A stretch of 64,000 bases of DNA from Brucella grignonensis (GCF_002252505.1 NZ_NNRL01000164.1:248001-312000); one strand, 5' to 3'; numbered from the stretch's first letter, positions 1 to 9,370 are shown. Program-made: numbers and translations. The notes: generated from the sequence alone by a model not told the origin.

Positions 1-1052
1 GCGAATCGCAGGCTATCGCGTGACTTCAACCGTAGCACATTATCGAGCAGCACTGGCGAATTGAGATAGGTGTTGCGGTGCAACCCGCCAAGACGCGCAA
101 ATTCAGCATTCTCAAGGCCAGGGATCATCTTGAAGATACCGGTCTGAGAGCCGTATTTCAGTTTCGTCTGGAAACCGACCATGTTGTAGAGGGTGCCAAG
201 TGCATTATCCTGACGAAGCTGCACGACTGCATAGGCTTTCACCGTCGGATTATGCTCATTGGTGAGGCCCATTGGCTTCATTGGCCCATGACGCAGGGTT
301 TCAGGACCGCGTTCGGCCATGACTTCGATAGGCAGGCAGCCGTCGAAATAGGGCGTACCTTCCCATTCCTTGAACTCGGTCGTGTCGCCTTCGATAAGTG
401 CGGCAACGAAAGCCTCATACTGCTCCTTATCCATGGGGCAGTTGATGTAATCCTTGCCGGTGCCACCGGGGCCAACCTTATCGTAGCGCGACTGGAACCA
501 GCAAACATCCATATCGATCGAATCAAAATGAACAATCGGCGCGATGGCGTCGAAGAAGGCGAGTGCATCTGCACCGGTTTGTGCCTGAATGGCTTCTGCA
601 AGCGAAGGCGCGGTTAGTGGACCCGTTGCGACAATCGTCGTGCCCCATTCTTCCGGTGGCAAGCCCGCGATTTCTTCGCGCTCAATGGTGATGAGTGGAT
701 GAGCTTCGAGTTTTGCAGTTACCGCCTGCGAAAAACCTTCACGATCAACAGCCAAAGCGCCACCAGCCGGAACCTGATTTGCATCGGCGCATGCCATGAT
801 CAGCGAGCCTGCAAGGCGCATCTCGGCATGAAGAACGCCGACAGCGTTGGTCTCTGCATCATCCGAACGGAAAGAATTTGAACAAACCAGCTCTGCCAGC
901 TGCTCTGTCTTATGCGCATCTGTGCCGCGAACGGGGCGCATCTCGTGCAGAACAACGGGAACGCCAGCTTGCGCGATTTGCCACGCGGCTTCAGAGCCAG
1001 CGAGGCCGCCGCCGACAACATGTACTGGGGAGAGATTGGTATCTTTTGACAT
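1..1052 (-). CDS. trmFO: Methylenetetrahydrofolate-tRNA-(uracil-5-)-methyltransferase TrmFO, 3' end cut by window edge
   Basis: Folate- and FAD-dependent enzyme that makes 5-methyluridine at position 54 of the tRNA T-loop. About 350 residues are visible on the minus strand from ATG at 1052; the C-terminus lies outside the window. The N-terminus has a dinucleotide-binding fold ([17 protein letters not shown]) followed by the family block LHEMRP and the stretch [11 protein letters not shown], whose cysteine-containing segment is typical of the GidA-small/TrmFO family. GGGA lies about 8 bases before the ATG. The gene is in the same direction as, and directly downstream of, the DUF1127 gene and hairpin array at 1137-1445, so read-through could place the hairpins in its leader. 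Sure of family; partial gene. Confidence 0.95.
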   Translation of the reverse strand, partial: MSKDTNLSPVHVVGGGLAGSEAAWQIAQAGVPVVLHEMRPVRGTDAHKTEQLAELVCSNSFRSDDAETNAVGVLHAEMRLAGSLIMACADANQVPAGGALAVDREGFSQAVTAKLEAHPLITIEREEIAGLPPEEWGTTIVATGPLTAPSLAEAIQAQTGADALAFFDAIAPIVHFDSIDMDVCWFQSRYDKVGPGGTGKDYINCPMDKEQYEAFVAALIEGDTTEFKEWEGTPYFDGCLPIEVMAERGPETLRHGPMKPMGLTNEHNPTVKAYAVVQLRQDNALGTLYNMVGFQTKLKYGSQTGIFKMIPGLENAEFARLGGLHRNTYLNSPVLLDNVLRLKSRDSLRF

Positions 1053-1136
1053 GGCAAATCCCATACCGCCTTTGCATGTCGCCTTCAATGGGAGAAGCGC
1101 ATCAGACGAGGGTAAACAGGTGCCACAAAAACAAAT

Positions 1137-1279
1137 GGCATCCGGCGCGGGAGGAGGTGCGACGGATGCCATTATTGTCAGACCGGAATTGGGAGGAGGA
1201 GAGACCGGTCTTGGTACCGCAAAGCTTGGGAGGAGGACTTTGCGATAAACCGGGCCTGATGGGAGGAGGATTCAGGCCC
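1137..1279 (-). ncRNA. Tandem array of four CCUCCUCCC-loop hairpins (CcsR / cuckoo-type sRNAs)
   Basis: On the minus strand four hairpins follow the DUF1127 stop codon, each with a perfect 7-8 bp stem and CCUCCUCCC in the loop. Stem arms are 1252-1259/1272-1279, 1218-1224/1238-1244, 1180-1186/1205-1211 and 1137-1144/1163-1170. The motif copies are at 1261-1269, 1228-1236, 1191-1199 and 1149-1157. Stem sequences differ completely while the loop motif is invariant. The last hairpin is followed on the RNA by AUUUGUUUUUG, which looks like an intrinsic terminator. CCUCCU is the 16S anti-Shine-Dalgarno sequence. Known: Rhodobacter CcsR1-4 and the Rhizobiales cuckoo (alpha-r14) RNAs carry this motif in paired hairpins downstream of a DUF1127 gene. 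Inferred: either two two-hairpin RNAs or one four-hairpin RNA processed from the mRNA. Confidence 0.85.
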
Positions 1280-1298
1280 AGCAAATTTGAATGAGTTA

Positions 1299-1445
1299 TT
1301 AGCGTCCCTTGGACTGACGCGCTACATATGGGATGTCTGCGCGGGAAATGCCAAGGTCGTTAAGTTCGCGAGTCGAGAGCTGGTTCAGCTCGTTGACAGT
1401 ATCGCGGTAACGGCGCCAGTTGTTGTAAGAGCGGAAGAGGTTCAT
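1299..1445 (-). CDS. DUF1127 small basic protein (CcaF1-like), 48 aa
   Basis: A 48-residue arginine-rich protein on the minus strand. It begins MNLFRSYNNWRRYRDTVNEL, and the second half reads LSTRELNDLGISRADIPYVA, which is the DUF1127 signature (L..R.L.DLGI.R.DI). AAGGAA lies about 9 bases before the ATG. It is too short for common ORF cut-offs and is masked by a plus-strand open frame that runs through it. Known: DUF1127 proteins such as Rhodobacter CcaF1 bind RNA and are encoded upstream of stress-induced CCUCCUCCC sRNAs; expression is often RpoH-dependent. I could not identify a convincing heat-shock promoter upstream. The four hairpins directly 3' of it support the same unit here. Confidence 0.93.
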   Translation of the reverse strand: MNLFRSYNNWRRYRDTVNELNQLSTRELNDLGISRADIPYVARQSKGR

Positions 1446-1715
1446 GGTATTATTCCTTCATCGTTGAGGAACTGGTGTTCAATTCATCTTGTTTGTTGCC
1501 CAGTATATAACTCATTGTTTTCGCTACTTGCAGACCCGAGTTTGCATAGCTGCCTTGCGGGTTCTGCACGACGCGCTAAATCGATTAGACTGGTCGAGCA
1601 CAAAATTGCCGTAAAGGAACAAGACCTAACTATTTGCCGGCTGGCGAGTTTCCTATATGTTCTCAGCTACTTGGAATGTGTGTCGCATCAACAGATAGAT
1701 TGTTCGGGAGTTGTT

Positions 1716-2840
1716 TTGTCGTTTTCAGTTTCTGTAGAGCGCCTGATTGAGCGCTGGCAGCATGAAGGACTTATTGATGCCGAAACGGCGTCGCGCCTGA
1801 ATGTTGATCTCGAAAAACGTGGTCCCCGGTTCAGTCTTGGCTCGGTTCTCGCGACGCTTGGCGGATTGTTGCTGGGAGCAGCGGTCATCATGCTGGTTGC
1901 AGCCAACTGGCAGGATATGCCGCGTATTATGCGTATCGGCCTGATCTTTGTCCTGATCTGGGCGTGCTATCTTGGTGGGGCATGGCGACAGTCGCGTGGC
2001 GACAGGCTATTGCCGCAAGCGCTTTATATAATGGCGGCATCATCTTTTGGGGCCGGCATAGCGCTCGTTGGTCAGATGTATCATCTGTCGGGCGATGTGC
2101 ACTCAGCAGCGCTCGTCTGGGCAGGCGGTGTTCTGGCATCGGCCTTCCTGTTGCGTTCGCCGGTGCTGACAGCCTTTGGTGCGGGCGTCGCGTGCTTCTA
2201 TTTGTCTACATATGCTTTCAGCAATGAATATGCCGATCTCAGCTATCGCTGGATGGGGCCGTTGCTTGTTCTTGTTGGCGCAGGCGCTGCCCGTTTCACG
2301 CGATCCCGTCACGCCGCACATCTGTGGTGCCTGTTTGTCATGGGGTGGGCCGTTCTTCTTTATTCGGAAAACGAGAGCCACACGATTCTTGGTATAATGC
2401 TGGTCATCGGTATCGCACTGATGCTGGCGGATGCATTTGCACATGAAGTTCTTCAAAAGCTGACACGCTTCGCGCATCCTTTGGCTTCCTATGGCTTGCT
2501 GCTTGCGCTTTTGGCGCTTGGCATTCTTCAGGTCGATAAGATGCTTTCAACGATCTTTGACAAGAATATCACGCAGGATGTCGTTTATGGCATTCTCATT
2601 CTGGCCCTTTCGATTGGTTCGCTTGCCATATGCGGACGCGACAATGGCAGCTTGCGATCAATCGCTTATGCGGCCTTCTCGGTTGAAGTCCTTTATCTCG
2701 CCTTCGCAACCGTTGGATCGATGATCGGTACGTCTGGTTTCTTCCTGACAGCGGGCGTGCTGGTGCTACTGCTTGCGGCTTTTGTTCGTCGTATGGAGAG
2801 CAGGTTCGGGCGAAAGCGTTCAGTGGAGGTGCAGCCATGA
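1716..2840 (+). CDS. DUF2157 multi-pass membrane protein
   Basis: Predicted integral membrane protein of 374 residues. A soluble N-terminal segment (about 1-45, ERLIERWQHEGLIDAETASR) matches the start of DUF2157 and precedes 10-11 hydrophobic helices (LGGLLLGAAVIMLVAAN, GLIFVLIWACYLGG and so on). The frame stays open back to 1287, but that extension crosses the DUF1127 gene and lacks homology features. I place the start at TTG 1716, with GGGAG five bases upstream. Its stop overlaps the ATG of the next gene (ATGA), so the pair is co-translated. DUF2157 and GDYXXLXY proteins recur as neighbours and are assumed to work together at the membrane; no function is established. Confidence 0.85.
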   Translation: MSFSVSVERLIERWQHEGLIDAETASRLNVDLEKRGPRFSLGSVLATLGGLLLGAAVIMLVAANWQDMPRIMRIGLIFVLIWACYLGGAWRQSRGDRLLPQALYIMAASSFGAGIALVGQMYHLSGDVHSAALVWAGGVLASAFLLRSPVLTAFGAGVACFYLSTYAFSNEYADLSYRWMGPLLVLVGAGAARFTRSRHAAHLWCLFVMGWAVLLYSENESHTILGIMLVIGIALMLADAFAHEVLQKLTRFAHPLASYGLLLALLALGILQVDKMLSTIFDKNITQDVVYGILILALSIGSLAICGRDNGSLRSIAYAAFSVEVLYLAFATVGSMIGTSGFFLTAGVLVLLLAAFVRRMESRFGRKRSVEVQP

Positions 2841-3409
2841 GCCTATTGAAAAGCAAGTGGCTCTACGCGGGCGCGGTTGTTGCTGCAGTGCTGCAGACCG
2901 GCATTCTTTATGCAAGCATCGAAAAGCGGGCTTCGGTGCTGCGTTCTGGCCATGAGATCGTGCTGCAGACGCGACCGATCGATCCTCGCGATCTGATGCG
3001 TGGCGATTATGTGATCCTTGGCTATGATATTACATCGATTGACCGCAAGATTATTCAGGGAACACCGGCCGACGGGTCGCGTACTGTCTGTGTGGCGGTT
3101 AAGCCGAACGACAAAGGCATATGGAATATTTCTCGTGCGTCATTCACGCCGTTCACGGACCTGGCTTCTGATGAAGCGCAGATTCGTGGGCAGTCAACCT
3201 ACGCTATCTCCGACTATCCGGATGCGACAATCAGTATGCGCTACGGCATAGAGCGCTATTACGTACCCGAAGGCGAGGGGCGTGCAATCGAGGATGGCCA
3301 GCGTGATCTGGAAATTACTGCGGTGGTTTCTGTCGATGATACGGGCACCGCTGTCATGAAAGCTTTGCGCGATAACGGCAAGCAACTTTACCAGGAGCCG
3401 CTCTATTAA
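2837..3409 (+). CDS. GDYXXLXY domain membrane-anchored protein
   Basis: 190-residue protein with a single N-terminal hydrophobic segment (residues about 8-26), then an extracytoplasmic domain. The domain contains the diagnostic GDYVILGY at about residues 55-62, preceded by the conserved RPIDPRDLMR. It starts with an ATGA overlap on the DUF2157 gene. The family is uncharacterised. The pairing with DUF2157 is the only functional clue, and I infer a two-component membrane assembly of unknown role. Confidence 0.85.
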   Translation: MSLLKSKWLYAGAVVAAVLQTGILYASIEKRASVLRSGHEIVLQTRPIDPRDLMRGDYVILGYDITSIDRKIIQGTPADGSRTVCVAVKPNDKGIWNISRASFTPFTDLASDEAQIRGQSTYAISDYPDATISMRYGIERYYVPEGEGRAIEDGQRDLEITAVVSVDDTGTAVMKALRDNGKQLYQEPLY

Positions 3410-3533
3410 TATCGCCCTTGAAGAAAAGGGGCTTGGCTAAGGCGCCAAGATCGCTATATAGGGGCGGAAAGCACGAAAGCGCTTTGGCTTGAAAGAGCTG
3501 GCAAATCAATGCCGGTAAAACGGCTTTTTTCCT

Positions 3534-3561
3534 TTGAACCGGGAAAATTGAGTGATATAGA
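3534..3561 (+). promoter_or_regulatory. Candidate promoter for tRNA-Leu
   Basis: TTGAAC at 3534-3539 and TATAGA at 3556-3561 are separated by 16 bases, about 75 bases before the tRNA. A second TTGGCT/TATATA pair (3434-3439, 3456-3461) lies further upstream. By pattern only. Confidence 0.4.
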
Positions 3562-3637
3562 GACGCGCGCTTTCGAGAGGCGGTTCAATATCTGAGGCGA
3601 ATTCAGTGCATTCGGTGGAGTGCACTTCGGTTCAGAG

Positions 3638-3720
3638 GCGGATATGGCGAAATTGGTAGACGCACCAGATTTAGGTTCTGGCGGGAGACCGTGGGGGTTC
3701 GAGTCCCTCTATCCGCACCA
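3638..3720 (+). tRNA. tRNA-Leu(UAG)
   Basis: An 83-base class II tRNA with a long variable arm. The acceptor stem GCGGATA pairs with TATCCGC. The anticodon stem CCAGA/TCTGG encloses TTTAGGT, giving anticodon UAG (codons CUA/CUN). The T-arm carries GGTTCGAGTCC. Discriminator A and an encoded 3' CCA end the gene at 3720. It stands alone, 88 bases before tig. Confidence 0.97.
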
Positions 3721-3808
3721 ACTGCCTTAAGGCAAAAGAATTTCTCTCCCGCGACGAGGCATAAGCGCCGGTAACGGCGGGACAATGACAAGAAGTGAAG
3801 GTTTGAAC

Positions 3809-5239
3809 ATGCAGGTTACCGAAACGCTCAATGAAGGGCTGAAGCGCGAGATTAAAGTCGTGGTTCCGGCCGGAGATCTCGAAGCCAAGCTCTCTGAGCG
3901 GCTCGAAACCGCGCGTGGCCGCGCCAAGATCAACGGCTTCCGCCCAGGTAAGGTGCCAACTGCGCACCTGCGCAAGACCTACGGCAAGTCCTTCATGGCT
4001 GAGATCGTGAACGAAATCCTCAACGATTCGTCGCGTTCGATCCTTGCTGACCGCAACGAAAAGTCGGCAACGCAACCTGTCGTTTCGATGTCGGAAGACG
4101 AAAAAGAAGCTGAAAAGGTTCTCGACGGCAAGGCCGATTTCGTTTTCTCGCTGACCTACGAAGTTCTGCCAGCAATCGAAGTCAAGGACTTCTCAAAGAT
4201 TGCTGTAACCCGTGAAGTTGTCGACATCGCTGATGAAGAAGTTGACGAACAGGTCAAGCGCATCGCTTCTTCGACCCGCACCTTTGAAGCAAAAAAGGGC
4301 AAGGCCGAAAATGAAGATCGCGTAACGATCGACTATCTCGGCAAGCTCGACGGCGAACCATTTGAAGGTGGCGCAGATACAGATGCGCAGCTCGTTCTCG
4401 GTTCGGGTCAGTTCATTCCAGGTTTTGAAGAACAGCTCATTGGCCTCAAGGCTGGCGACGAAAAGGTTGTCAACGTAACTTTCCCTGCTGAATACGGTGC
4501 AGCGCACCTCGCAGGCAAGGATGCAACCTTCGACATCACCGTTAAGGGTGTTGAAAAGGCTGGCGAACTCGTTCTCGACGACGAAACCGCAAAGAAGCTC
4601 GGCATCGAGTCACTTGAGCGTCTGCGTCAGGTTGTTCGCGAACAGATCGAAAGCCAGTATGGCCAGATCACCCGCCAGAAGGTAAAGCGTCAGATTCTCG
4701 ACGCTCTCGATGGCGATTACCAGTTCGAAACCCCAGAAAAGCTTGTTGATGCAGAATTCAACAACATCTGGCAGCAGATCAATTTCGACCTGCAGCAGGC
4801 TGGCCGCACCTTCGAAGACGAAGAAACCACTGAAGAAGCCGCTCGCGAAGAATATCGCAAGCTTGCTGAGCGCCGCGTGCGCCTCGGTCTGGTTCTCTCC
4901 GAAATCGGTGAAAAGGCAGGCGTAGAAGTTTCTGAAGAAGAACTGCAGCGCGCTGTTTACGACCAGGTACGTCGCTACCCAGGTCAGGAAAAGGAAATCT
5001 ACGAATTCCTGCGCAAGACGCCGGATGCCGTTGCTAATCTCCGCGCACCTATCTTCGAAGAAAAGGTCGTCGACCATCTGCTCGCAAACATCAACGTGAC
5101 CGACAAGAAGGTCTCGAAGGAAGAGCTGACAGCTGAAGACGACGATGCAACTTCGGAAGCAAAGCCAGCCAAGAAGGCTGCTGCGAAGAAGAAGGCTGCA
5201 CCTAAGAAGAAGGCAGAAGAAAAGTCTGACGAGGCTTAA
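3809..5239 (+). CDS. tig: Trigger factor, ribosome-associated chaperone and peptidyl-prolyl isomerase
   Basis: 476-residue chaperone that binds ribosomal protein L23 at the exit tunnel. The N-terminal ribosome-binding domain contains the signature GFRPGKVP (residues about 43-50; E. coli GFRKGKVP). The FKBP-type PPIase domain follows at about 160-245 ([30 protein letters not shown]), then the helical C-terminal domain. The tail after residue 430 is very lysine- and alanine-rich, an extension common in Rhizobiales. The start chosen is ATG 3809 ([17 protein letters not shown]) with AAGG upstream; an in-frame ATG at 3785 is less likely. A strong terminator follows at 5267. Confidence 0.97.
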   Translation: MQVTETLNEGLKREIKVVVPAGDLEAKLSERLETARGRAKINGFRPGKVPTAHLRKTYGKSFMAEIVNEILNDSSRSILADRNEKSATQPVVSMSEDEKEAEKVLDGKADFVFSLTYEVLPAIEVKDFSKIAVTREVVDIADEEVDEQVKRIASSTRTFEAKKGKAENEDRVTIDYLGKLDGEPFEGGADTDAQLVLGSGQFIPGFEEQLIGLKAGDEKVVNVTFPAEYGAAHLAGKDATFDITVKGVEKAGELVLDDETAKKLGIESLERLRQVVREQIESQYGQITRQKVKRQILDALDGDYQFETPEKLVDAEFNNIWQQINFDLQQAGRTFEDEETTEEAAREEYRKLAERRVRLGLVLSEIGEKAGVEVSEEELQRAVYDQVRRYPGQEKEIYEFLRKTPDAVANLRAPIFEEKVVDHLLANINVTDKKVSKEELTAEDDDATSEAKPAKKAAAKKKAAPKKKAEEKSDEA

Positions 5240-5266
5240 TTCTTCCTAGCTGAGAATCGATGAAAG

Positions 5267-5289
5267 GGCCGCGCATTGCGCGGCCTTTT
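5267..5289 (+). terminator. Intrinsic terminator of tig
   Basis: Perfect 8-bp GC-only stem GGCCGCGC/GCGCGGCC (5267-5274/5278-5285) with loop ATT, followed by TTTT. Confidence 0.9.
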
Positions 5290-5397
5290 CCGTTTCATCC
5301 GTTGATTTGAGTGGCCGAAAAGCTTGCATCCAATGGGGCTTTGCTCTAGCCAGTACTCAATCAGTTTTTAGCTCAATCAGAATATTTGCGAGCCAGC

Positions 5398-6900
5398 ATG
5401 TCTCTTATCGATACGCGTATACCTGAACCTAAACGTTTCATTTCTGGCGCCACTGGCGACTGGGAAGTGGTTATCGGCATGGAAGTCCATGCGCAGGTTA
5501 CGTCCGAATCCAAGCTGTTCTCCGGCGCATCAACATCGTTCGGCGCTGATCCGAATGCCAATGTGTCTCTGGTTGATGCCGCGATGCCCGGCATGTTGCC
5601 TGTCATCAATCTGGAATGCGTCAAGCAGGCTGTGCGCACGGGCATTGGTCTCAACGCGCAGATCAATCTGAAGTCGGTTTTCGACCGCAAGAACTACTTC
5701 TATCCCGATCTGCCGCAGGGCTATCAGATTTCGCAGTTCAAGCAGCCAATCGTCGGCGAAGGCAAGATTATGATTTCGGTCGGCCCTGACAATAAGGGCC
5801 AGTTCGAAGATGTGGAGATCGGCATTGAACGTCTGCATCTGGAACAGGATGCCGGCAAATCGCTGCACGACCAGCATCCAACGATGTCTTATGTGGACCT
5901 GAATCGTTCCGGCGTGGCGCTGATGGAAATCGTCTCCAAGCCTGATCTGCGTTCTTCAGATGAAGCCCGCGCTTATCTCACAAAGCTGCGCACAATTGTC
6001 CGCTATCTTGGCACTTGCGATGGCAACATGGACGAAGGCTCCATGCGCGCCGACGTGAACGTCTCTGTTCGGCGTCCGGGCGGTGAATTTGGCACACGCT
6101 GCGAAATCAAGAACGTGAATTCCATCCGTTTTGTTGGTCAGGCGATTGAGTATGAAGCACGTCGCCAGATTGCTATTCTGGAAGATGGTGGCTCTATCGA
6201 TCAGGAAACCCGGCTGTTTGATCCGGTAAAGGGTGAAACCCGTTCGATGCGCTCGAAGGAAGAAGCGCATGACTACCGCTATTTCCCGGATCCTGACCTT
6301 CTGCCGCTTGAATTCGATCAGGCTTTTGTTGATGCGCTTGCCGCTGAATTGCCAGAACTGCCGGATGTCAAGAAAGACCGTCTGGTCGAAAAGCTCGGCA
6401 TTTCGATCTATGACGCCTCGATTCTCGTTACGGAAAAGGCTATCGCCGATTATTATGAAGCGGTTTGTGATGGACGTGACGGCAAGGCAGCTGCAAACTG
6501 GGTTATCAACGATCTTCTTGGTGCGCTGAACAAGGCGGGCAAGGACATTGAAGAATCGCCCGTTTCACCAGCTCAGCTTGGCACGATCATCGATCTCATC
6601 AAGGACGGTACGATTTCCGGCAAGATCGCCAAGGAGCTGTTTGAAATCGTCTGGAATGAAGGCGGTGACCCGAAGAGCCTCATCGAAGAACGCGGCATGA
6701 AACAGGTTACCGACACTGGAGCGATTGAAAAGGCCGTTGACGATATTATCGCAGCCAACCCGGACAAGGTCGAGCAGGCCAAGGCCAAGCCAACCATGGC
6801 TGGCTGGTTCGTTGGGCAGGTCATGAAGGCAACGGGTGGCAAGGCCAATCCGCAGGCCGTCAATGATCTGGTCAAGTCCAAGCTTGGGATCGAAGAATAA
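5398..6900 (+). CDS. gatB: Aspartyl/glutamyl-tRNA amidotransferase subunit B
   Basis: 500-residue subunit of GatCAB, which amidates misacylated Glu-tRNA(Gln) and Asp-tRNA(Asn). The cradle domain has the family signatures [29 protein letters not shown] and [10 protein letters not shown]. The YqeY-like C-terminal tRNA-binding domain ends the protein at about residues 350-500. The start is ATG 5398 ([11 protein letters not shown]); an in-frame TTG at 5386 is a poor alternative. gatA and gatC are not in the window. Its stop overlaps the start of the next gene (TAATG). Confidence 0.97.
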   Translation: MSLIDTRIPEPKRFISGATGDWEVVIGMEVHAQVTSESKLFSGASTSFGADPNANVSLVDAAMPGMLPVINLECVKQAVRTGIGLNAQINLKSVFDRKNYFYPDLPQGYQISQFKQPIVGEGKIMISVGPDNKGQFEDVEIGIERLHLEQDAGKSLHDQHPTMSYVDLNRSGVALMEIVSKPDLRSSDEARAYLTKLRTIVRYLGTCDGNMDEGSMRADVNVSVRRPGGEFGTRCEIKNVNSIRFVGQAIEYEARRQIAILEDGGSIDQETRLFDPVKGETRSMRSKEEAHDYRYFPDPDLLPLEFDQAFVDALAAELPELPDVKKDRLVEKLGISIYDASILVTEKAIADYYEAVCDGRDGKAAANWVINDLLGALNKAGKDIEESPVSPAQLGTIIDLIKDGTISGKIAKELFEIVWNEGGDPKSLIEERGMKQVTDTGAIEKAVDDIIAANPDKVEQAKAKPTMAGWFVGQVMKATGGKANPQAVNDLVKSKLGIEE

Positions 6901-7403
6901 TGTGGGTTCGCAGCGCCAGTGAAGCCGATCTGAAGGCCGTGCATGAATTGCTGGTTTCAACCTGGCATGCGACCTTTGACGATATTCTTGGCCGGGAGAT
7001 GGTGAATACCGTCACCGGTCAATGGCATTCCGTTGCAGCTTTGAAAGCCAATCTGAAGAAGCCATATTCGGAATTCATCGTTGCCGATAATGGCGCAGGC
7101 GGCATCGATGGAATGGCTTTTGCAAGCCAGACCGGAGAGGGCAAGGCTTCGCTTCATCAGCTCTATGTACGCCCTGACGCGCAGGTGCAGGGCATCGGAA
7201 CCATGCTTCTGGCAGAAGTCGAAATGGCCTTTCCGGGCGTGAATACGATGCGGCTTGAAGTTATCGAGCGGAACGCAAAGTCTGTCCGCTTCTATGAGCG
7301 TAAGGGCTATGCTCAGGTTGGTCGGAGTGAAGATTGGGGCGATCCCAATTGCAAGGAACCGGTAATCATCATGGAGAAGTCTCTCGAAGGCTGGTCCATG
7401 TAG
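6900..7403 (+). CDS. GNAT family N-acetyltransferase
   Basis: 167-residue acetyltransferase with the GNAT acetyl-CoA loop, seen as LHQLYVRPDAQVQGIGTMLL (residues about 84-103; Q-x-x-G-I/G motif). The C-terminal block RLEVIERNAKSVRFYERKGY is typical of the RimI/PhnO-like class. The start ATG shares one base with the gatB stop, so it is translationally coupled. The substrate is unknown, and coupling with gatB does not prove a role in translation. Confidence 0.88.
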   Translation: MWVRSASEADLKAVHELLVSTWHATFDDILGREMVNTVTGQWHSVAALKANLKKPYSEFIVADNGAGGIDGMAFASQTGEGKASLHQLYVRPDAQVQGIGTMLLAEVEMAFPGVNTMRLEVIERNAKSVRFYERKGYAQVGRSEDWGDPNCKEPVIIMEKSLEGWSM

Positions 7404-7535
7404 AATTTGTTTGTTGCTGCATCATACTCTTGTGACAGCGGCAACTTGCCCCTTGCCTTGGTCTTTCGATGGGGCCATAAGCGTTGAAAACCCGGCAGTT
7501 ACTTTGCCTGTGGCAATAATGGATCTGGATAGGTC

Positions 7536-7946
7536 ATGAAGAAATTTCTTACACAAGTCTTCACCTGGTGGAATGGCCAGACGCTCGGCACCCGCCTTCA
7601 TACGTGGCGCAAGGGCGAGCGCGTAGGTGAAGACGAGTTCGGCAATGTCTACTATCAGGGTGGCAAGGACTCTGAAGGTCGCACACGCCGTTGGGTCATT
7701 TTCAATGGCTATGCAGAAGCAAGTGCAATTCCTCCGGGCTGGCATGGCTGGATGCATCACCGCGTTGACACACCGCCGAGCAAGGAAGATTACAAGCCAC
7801 GCGACTGGCAGAAGCCACATTTGCAGAACCTCACAGGTTCGCCATTGGCTTACCGTCCGAAAGGCTCGATCGCTATTCCGGGCACGCAGCCTGCGGAGCG
7901 TCCGCGCGTGACTGGCGAATACGATGCCTGGACCCCTGGCAACTAA
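7536..7946 (+). CDS. NADH:ubiquinone oxidoreductase NDUFA12-type accessory subunit
   Basis: 136-residue homologue of the mitochondrial complex I supernumerary subunit NDUFA12 (B17.2), found in alphaproteobacteria. Recognisable blocks are WWNGQTLGTRLHTWRKGE, DEFGNVYYQGG and RRWVIFNGYAEASAIPPGWH, with a tryptophan-rich half and a proline-rich C-terminus. It is expected on the matrix/cytoplasmic arm of complex I. It is monocistronic here, with a 132-base gap upstream and a secreted DUF2155 gene downstream, an order also seen in other Rhizobiales. Confidence 0.92.
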   Translation: MKKFLTQVFTWWNGQTLGTRLHTWRKGERVGEDEFGNVYYQGGKDSEGRTRRWVIFNGYAEASAIPPGWHGWMHHRVDTPPSKEDYKPRDWQKPHLQNLTGSPLAYRPKGSIAIPGTQPAERPRVTGEYDAWTPGN

Positions 7947-8169
7947 ATATTGAAATTGTGGTCCGGCGTGGCATGTCACGCCGGATTTTTCATCTCCGAT
8001 TGCCAGTTTGCAAAAGGTTTTGAGGATAGAGGCGCTGTGCCGGCGCTGTCGGTTCATTGCTGCTTGCAGCAGGGCAACGAATCGTCACATTTCATGCTTA
8101 GGAATTATTCCGGCTTTTTAATTCACCATTTTGATGCGGATATCCGTTTTGACGAAGCATTCTTCCAGT

Positions 8170-8604
8170 ATGGCTGGTAATGGAAACAACTGGGTCAGCA
8201 AGGCGACGCAAGTCGCACTGATCGTGCTTCTTTCAAGCACAGGCAGCATTCACCTTGCTCAGGCCGAACGGATATCGAACCCCGTAGCCGAGTTTTCGGG
8301 ACTGGATAAGATTACAGGTCGCATCACAAGTTTTGACGTTTACATCAACGAGACAGTACAGTTTGGTGCGCTGCAAGTGACGCCAAAAGTCTGTTATTCC
8401 CGCACTGAGAACGAAGCGCCGCGGACAGACAGTTTTGTCGAAGTTGATGAAATCACGCTGGACCGCAAGATCCGTCGTATTTTTACAGGCTGGATGTTTG
8501 CGGATAGCCCGGGTCTCAATGCCGTCGAACACCCGATTTATGACGTGTGGTTGAAGGACTGCAAACAGAAGTCCGACGTTCCGCCACCCGATCAGCGTAA
8601 ATAA
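8170..8604 (+). CDS. DUF2155 secreted protein
   Basis: About 144 residues with a signal peptide (TQVALIVLLSSTGSIHLAQA, cleavage after AQA) and the DUF2155 core: GLDKITGRITSFDVYINETV, a conserved CYSRTENEAP, and FTGWMFADSPGLNAVEHPIYDVW ending in LKDC. The two cysteines could form a disulfide. Start uncertain: ATG 8170 gives the cleanest signal peptide, but ATG 8134 is in frame and no strong ribosome site marks either. The family is widespread in Alphaproteobacteria and uncharacterised. Confidence 0.85.
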   Translation: MAGNGNNWVSKATQVALIVLLSSTGSIHLAQAERISNPVAEFSGLDKITGRITSFDVYINETVQFGALQVTPKVCYSRTENEAPRTDSFVEVDEITLDRKIRRIFTGWMFADSPGLNAVEHPIYDVWLKDCKQKSDVPPPDQRK

Positions 8605-8610
8605 TCGAGA

Positions 8611-8665
8611 GCACATCCCGAAAAGTGGGAACTGGTTTTCGGACCAGATGTGCGTAAACAAAAAG
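8611..8665. repeat. Rhizobiales-type palindromic intergenic repeat, copy 1
   Basis: Hairpin GCACATC-CCGAAAA ... TTTTCGG-ACCA-GATGTGC (8611-8653), followed by the A-rich tail TAAACAAAAAG. It matches the copy at 43774 closely, with a compensated base-pair change in the outer stem. The resemblance to rhizobial intergenic mosaic elements is from memory, not from a search. Confidence 0.75.
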
Positions 8666-8734
8666 ATGAAGTATGTTGAGAAGTGTAAAGCTGTCCTGAC
8701 GGTGCAGTTTTAAATATACTGCTCAATACGTCAT

Positions 8735-9349
8735 TCAGAATGTTGCGTTGCCCTGCAGCGCCTGCTCAAGCAGCACTTCGTATTTTTTACGCTTTACCTC
8801 AATGGCACCGAAGCGCTCCAGATGAGCGGTTGTGAACTGCGTATCGAGCAGGACAAACCCTTGCCGGTTCAGATGTTCAACCAGATAGGCGAGGCACACC
8901 TTTGAGGCATCGCGCTTACGTGTAAACATGCTCTCGCCAAAGAATGCGCGACCAAGCGTGACACCATAAAGCCCGCCGACGAGCTTGCCGTCATGCCATG
9001 CCTCAACAGTATGGCAATGTCCGGCTTCAAACAGCTTGCCATATGCTTCACGGATTGGCCCGTTGATCCAGGTACGCGCACGTTCACCGGAGCCGCTTGC
9101 GCAGCCGTCGATAACGCCCGCGAAATCACTATCGAGCCTGATCTCAAAAATAGCTTGTCGGATTGTTTTTTGCAGGCTCTTGGGGATGTGAAAGCCATCA
9201 AGCGGGATGATACCGCGTTTCTCAGGACGAACCCAGAATATCTCGGGATCATCTGCTTCTTCGGCCATCGGGAAAACCCCGGTGGCATAGGCCCGCAGGA
9301 GCAATTCCGGTTCGATTGTATGGTCGTCCGGGGGAGCTCCTGCGGTCAC
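8735..9349 (-). CDS. aat: Leucyl/phenylalanyl-tRNA-protein transferase
   Basis: 204-residue N-end-rule enzyme that adds Leu or Phe to proteins with N-terminal Arg or Lys, marking them for ClpS/ClpAP. The family blocks are visible: [58 protein letters not shown] and the core [21 protein letters not shown] start at 9349, 21 bases after accC. It is last in the aroQ-accB-accC-aat run, a standard Rhizobiales order. Confidence 0.95.
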   Translation of the reverse strand: MTAGAPPDDHTIEPELLLRAYATGVFPMAEEADDPEIFWVRPEKRGIIPLDGFHIPKSLQKTIRQAIFEIRLDSDFAGVIDGCASGSGERARTWINGPIREAYGKLFEAGHCHTVEAWHDGKLVGGLYGVTLGRAFFGESMFTRKRDASKVCLAYLVEHLNRQGFVLLDTQFTTAHLERFGAIEVKRKKYEVLLEQALQGNATF

Positions 9350-9370
9350 TTTATTTATGCACCCATGTTC

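Noticed and set aside
1149..1269. Four GGGAGGAGG motifs on the plus strand read as ribosome-binding sites for small genes
   Set aside because: No start codons or coding frames follow them at suitable spacing. Each is the loop of a hairpin whose minus strand gives CCUCCUCCC downstream of a DUF1127 gene.
7422..8057. 211-codon minus-strand frame opposite the NDUFA12 gene
   Set aside because: Antisense to a conserved complex I subunit; no recognisable domain.
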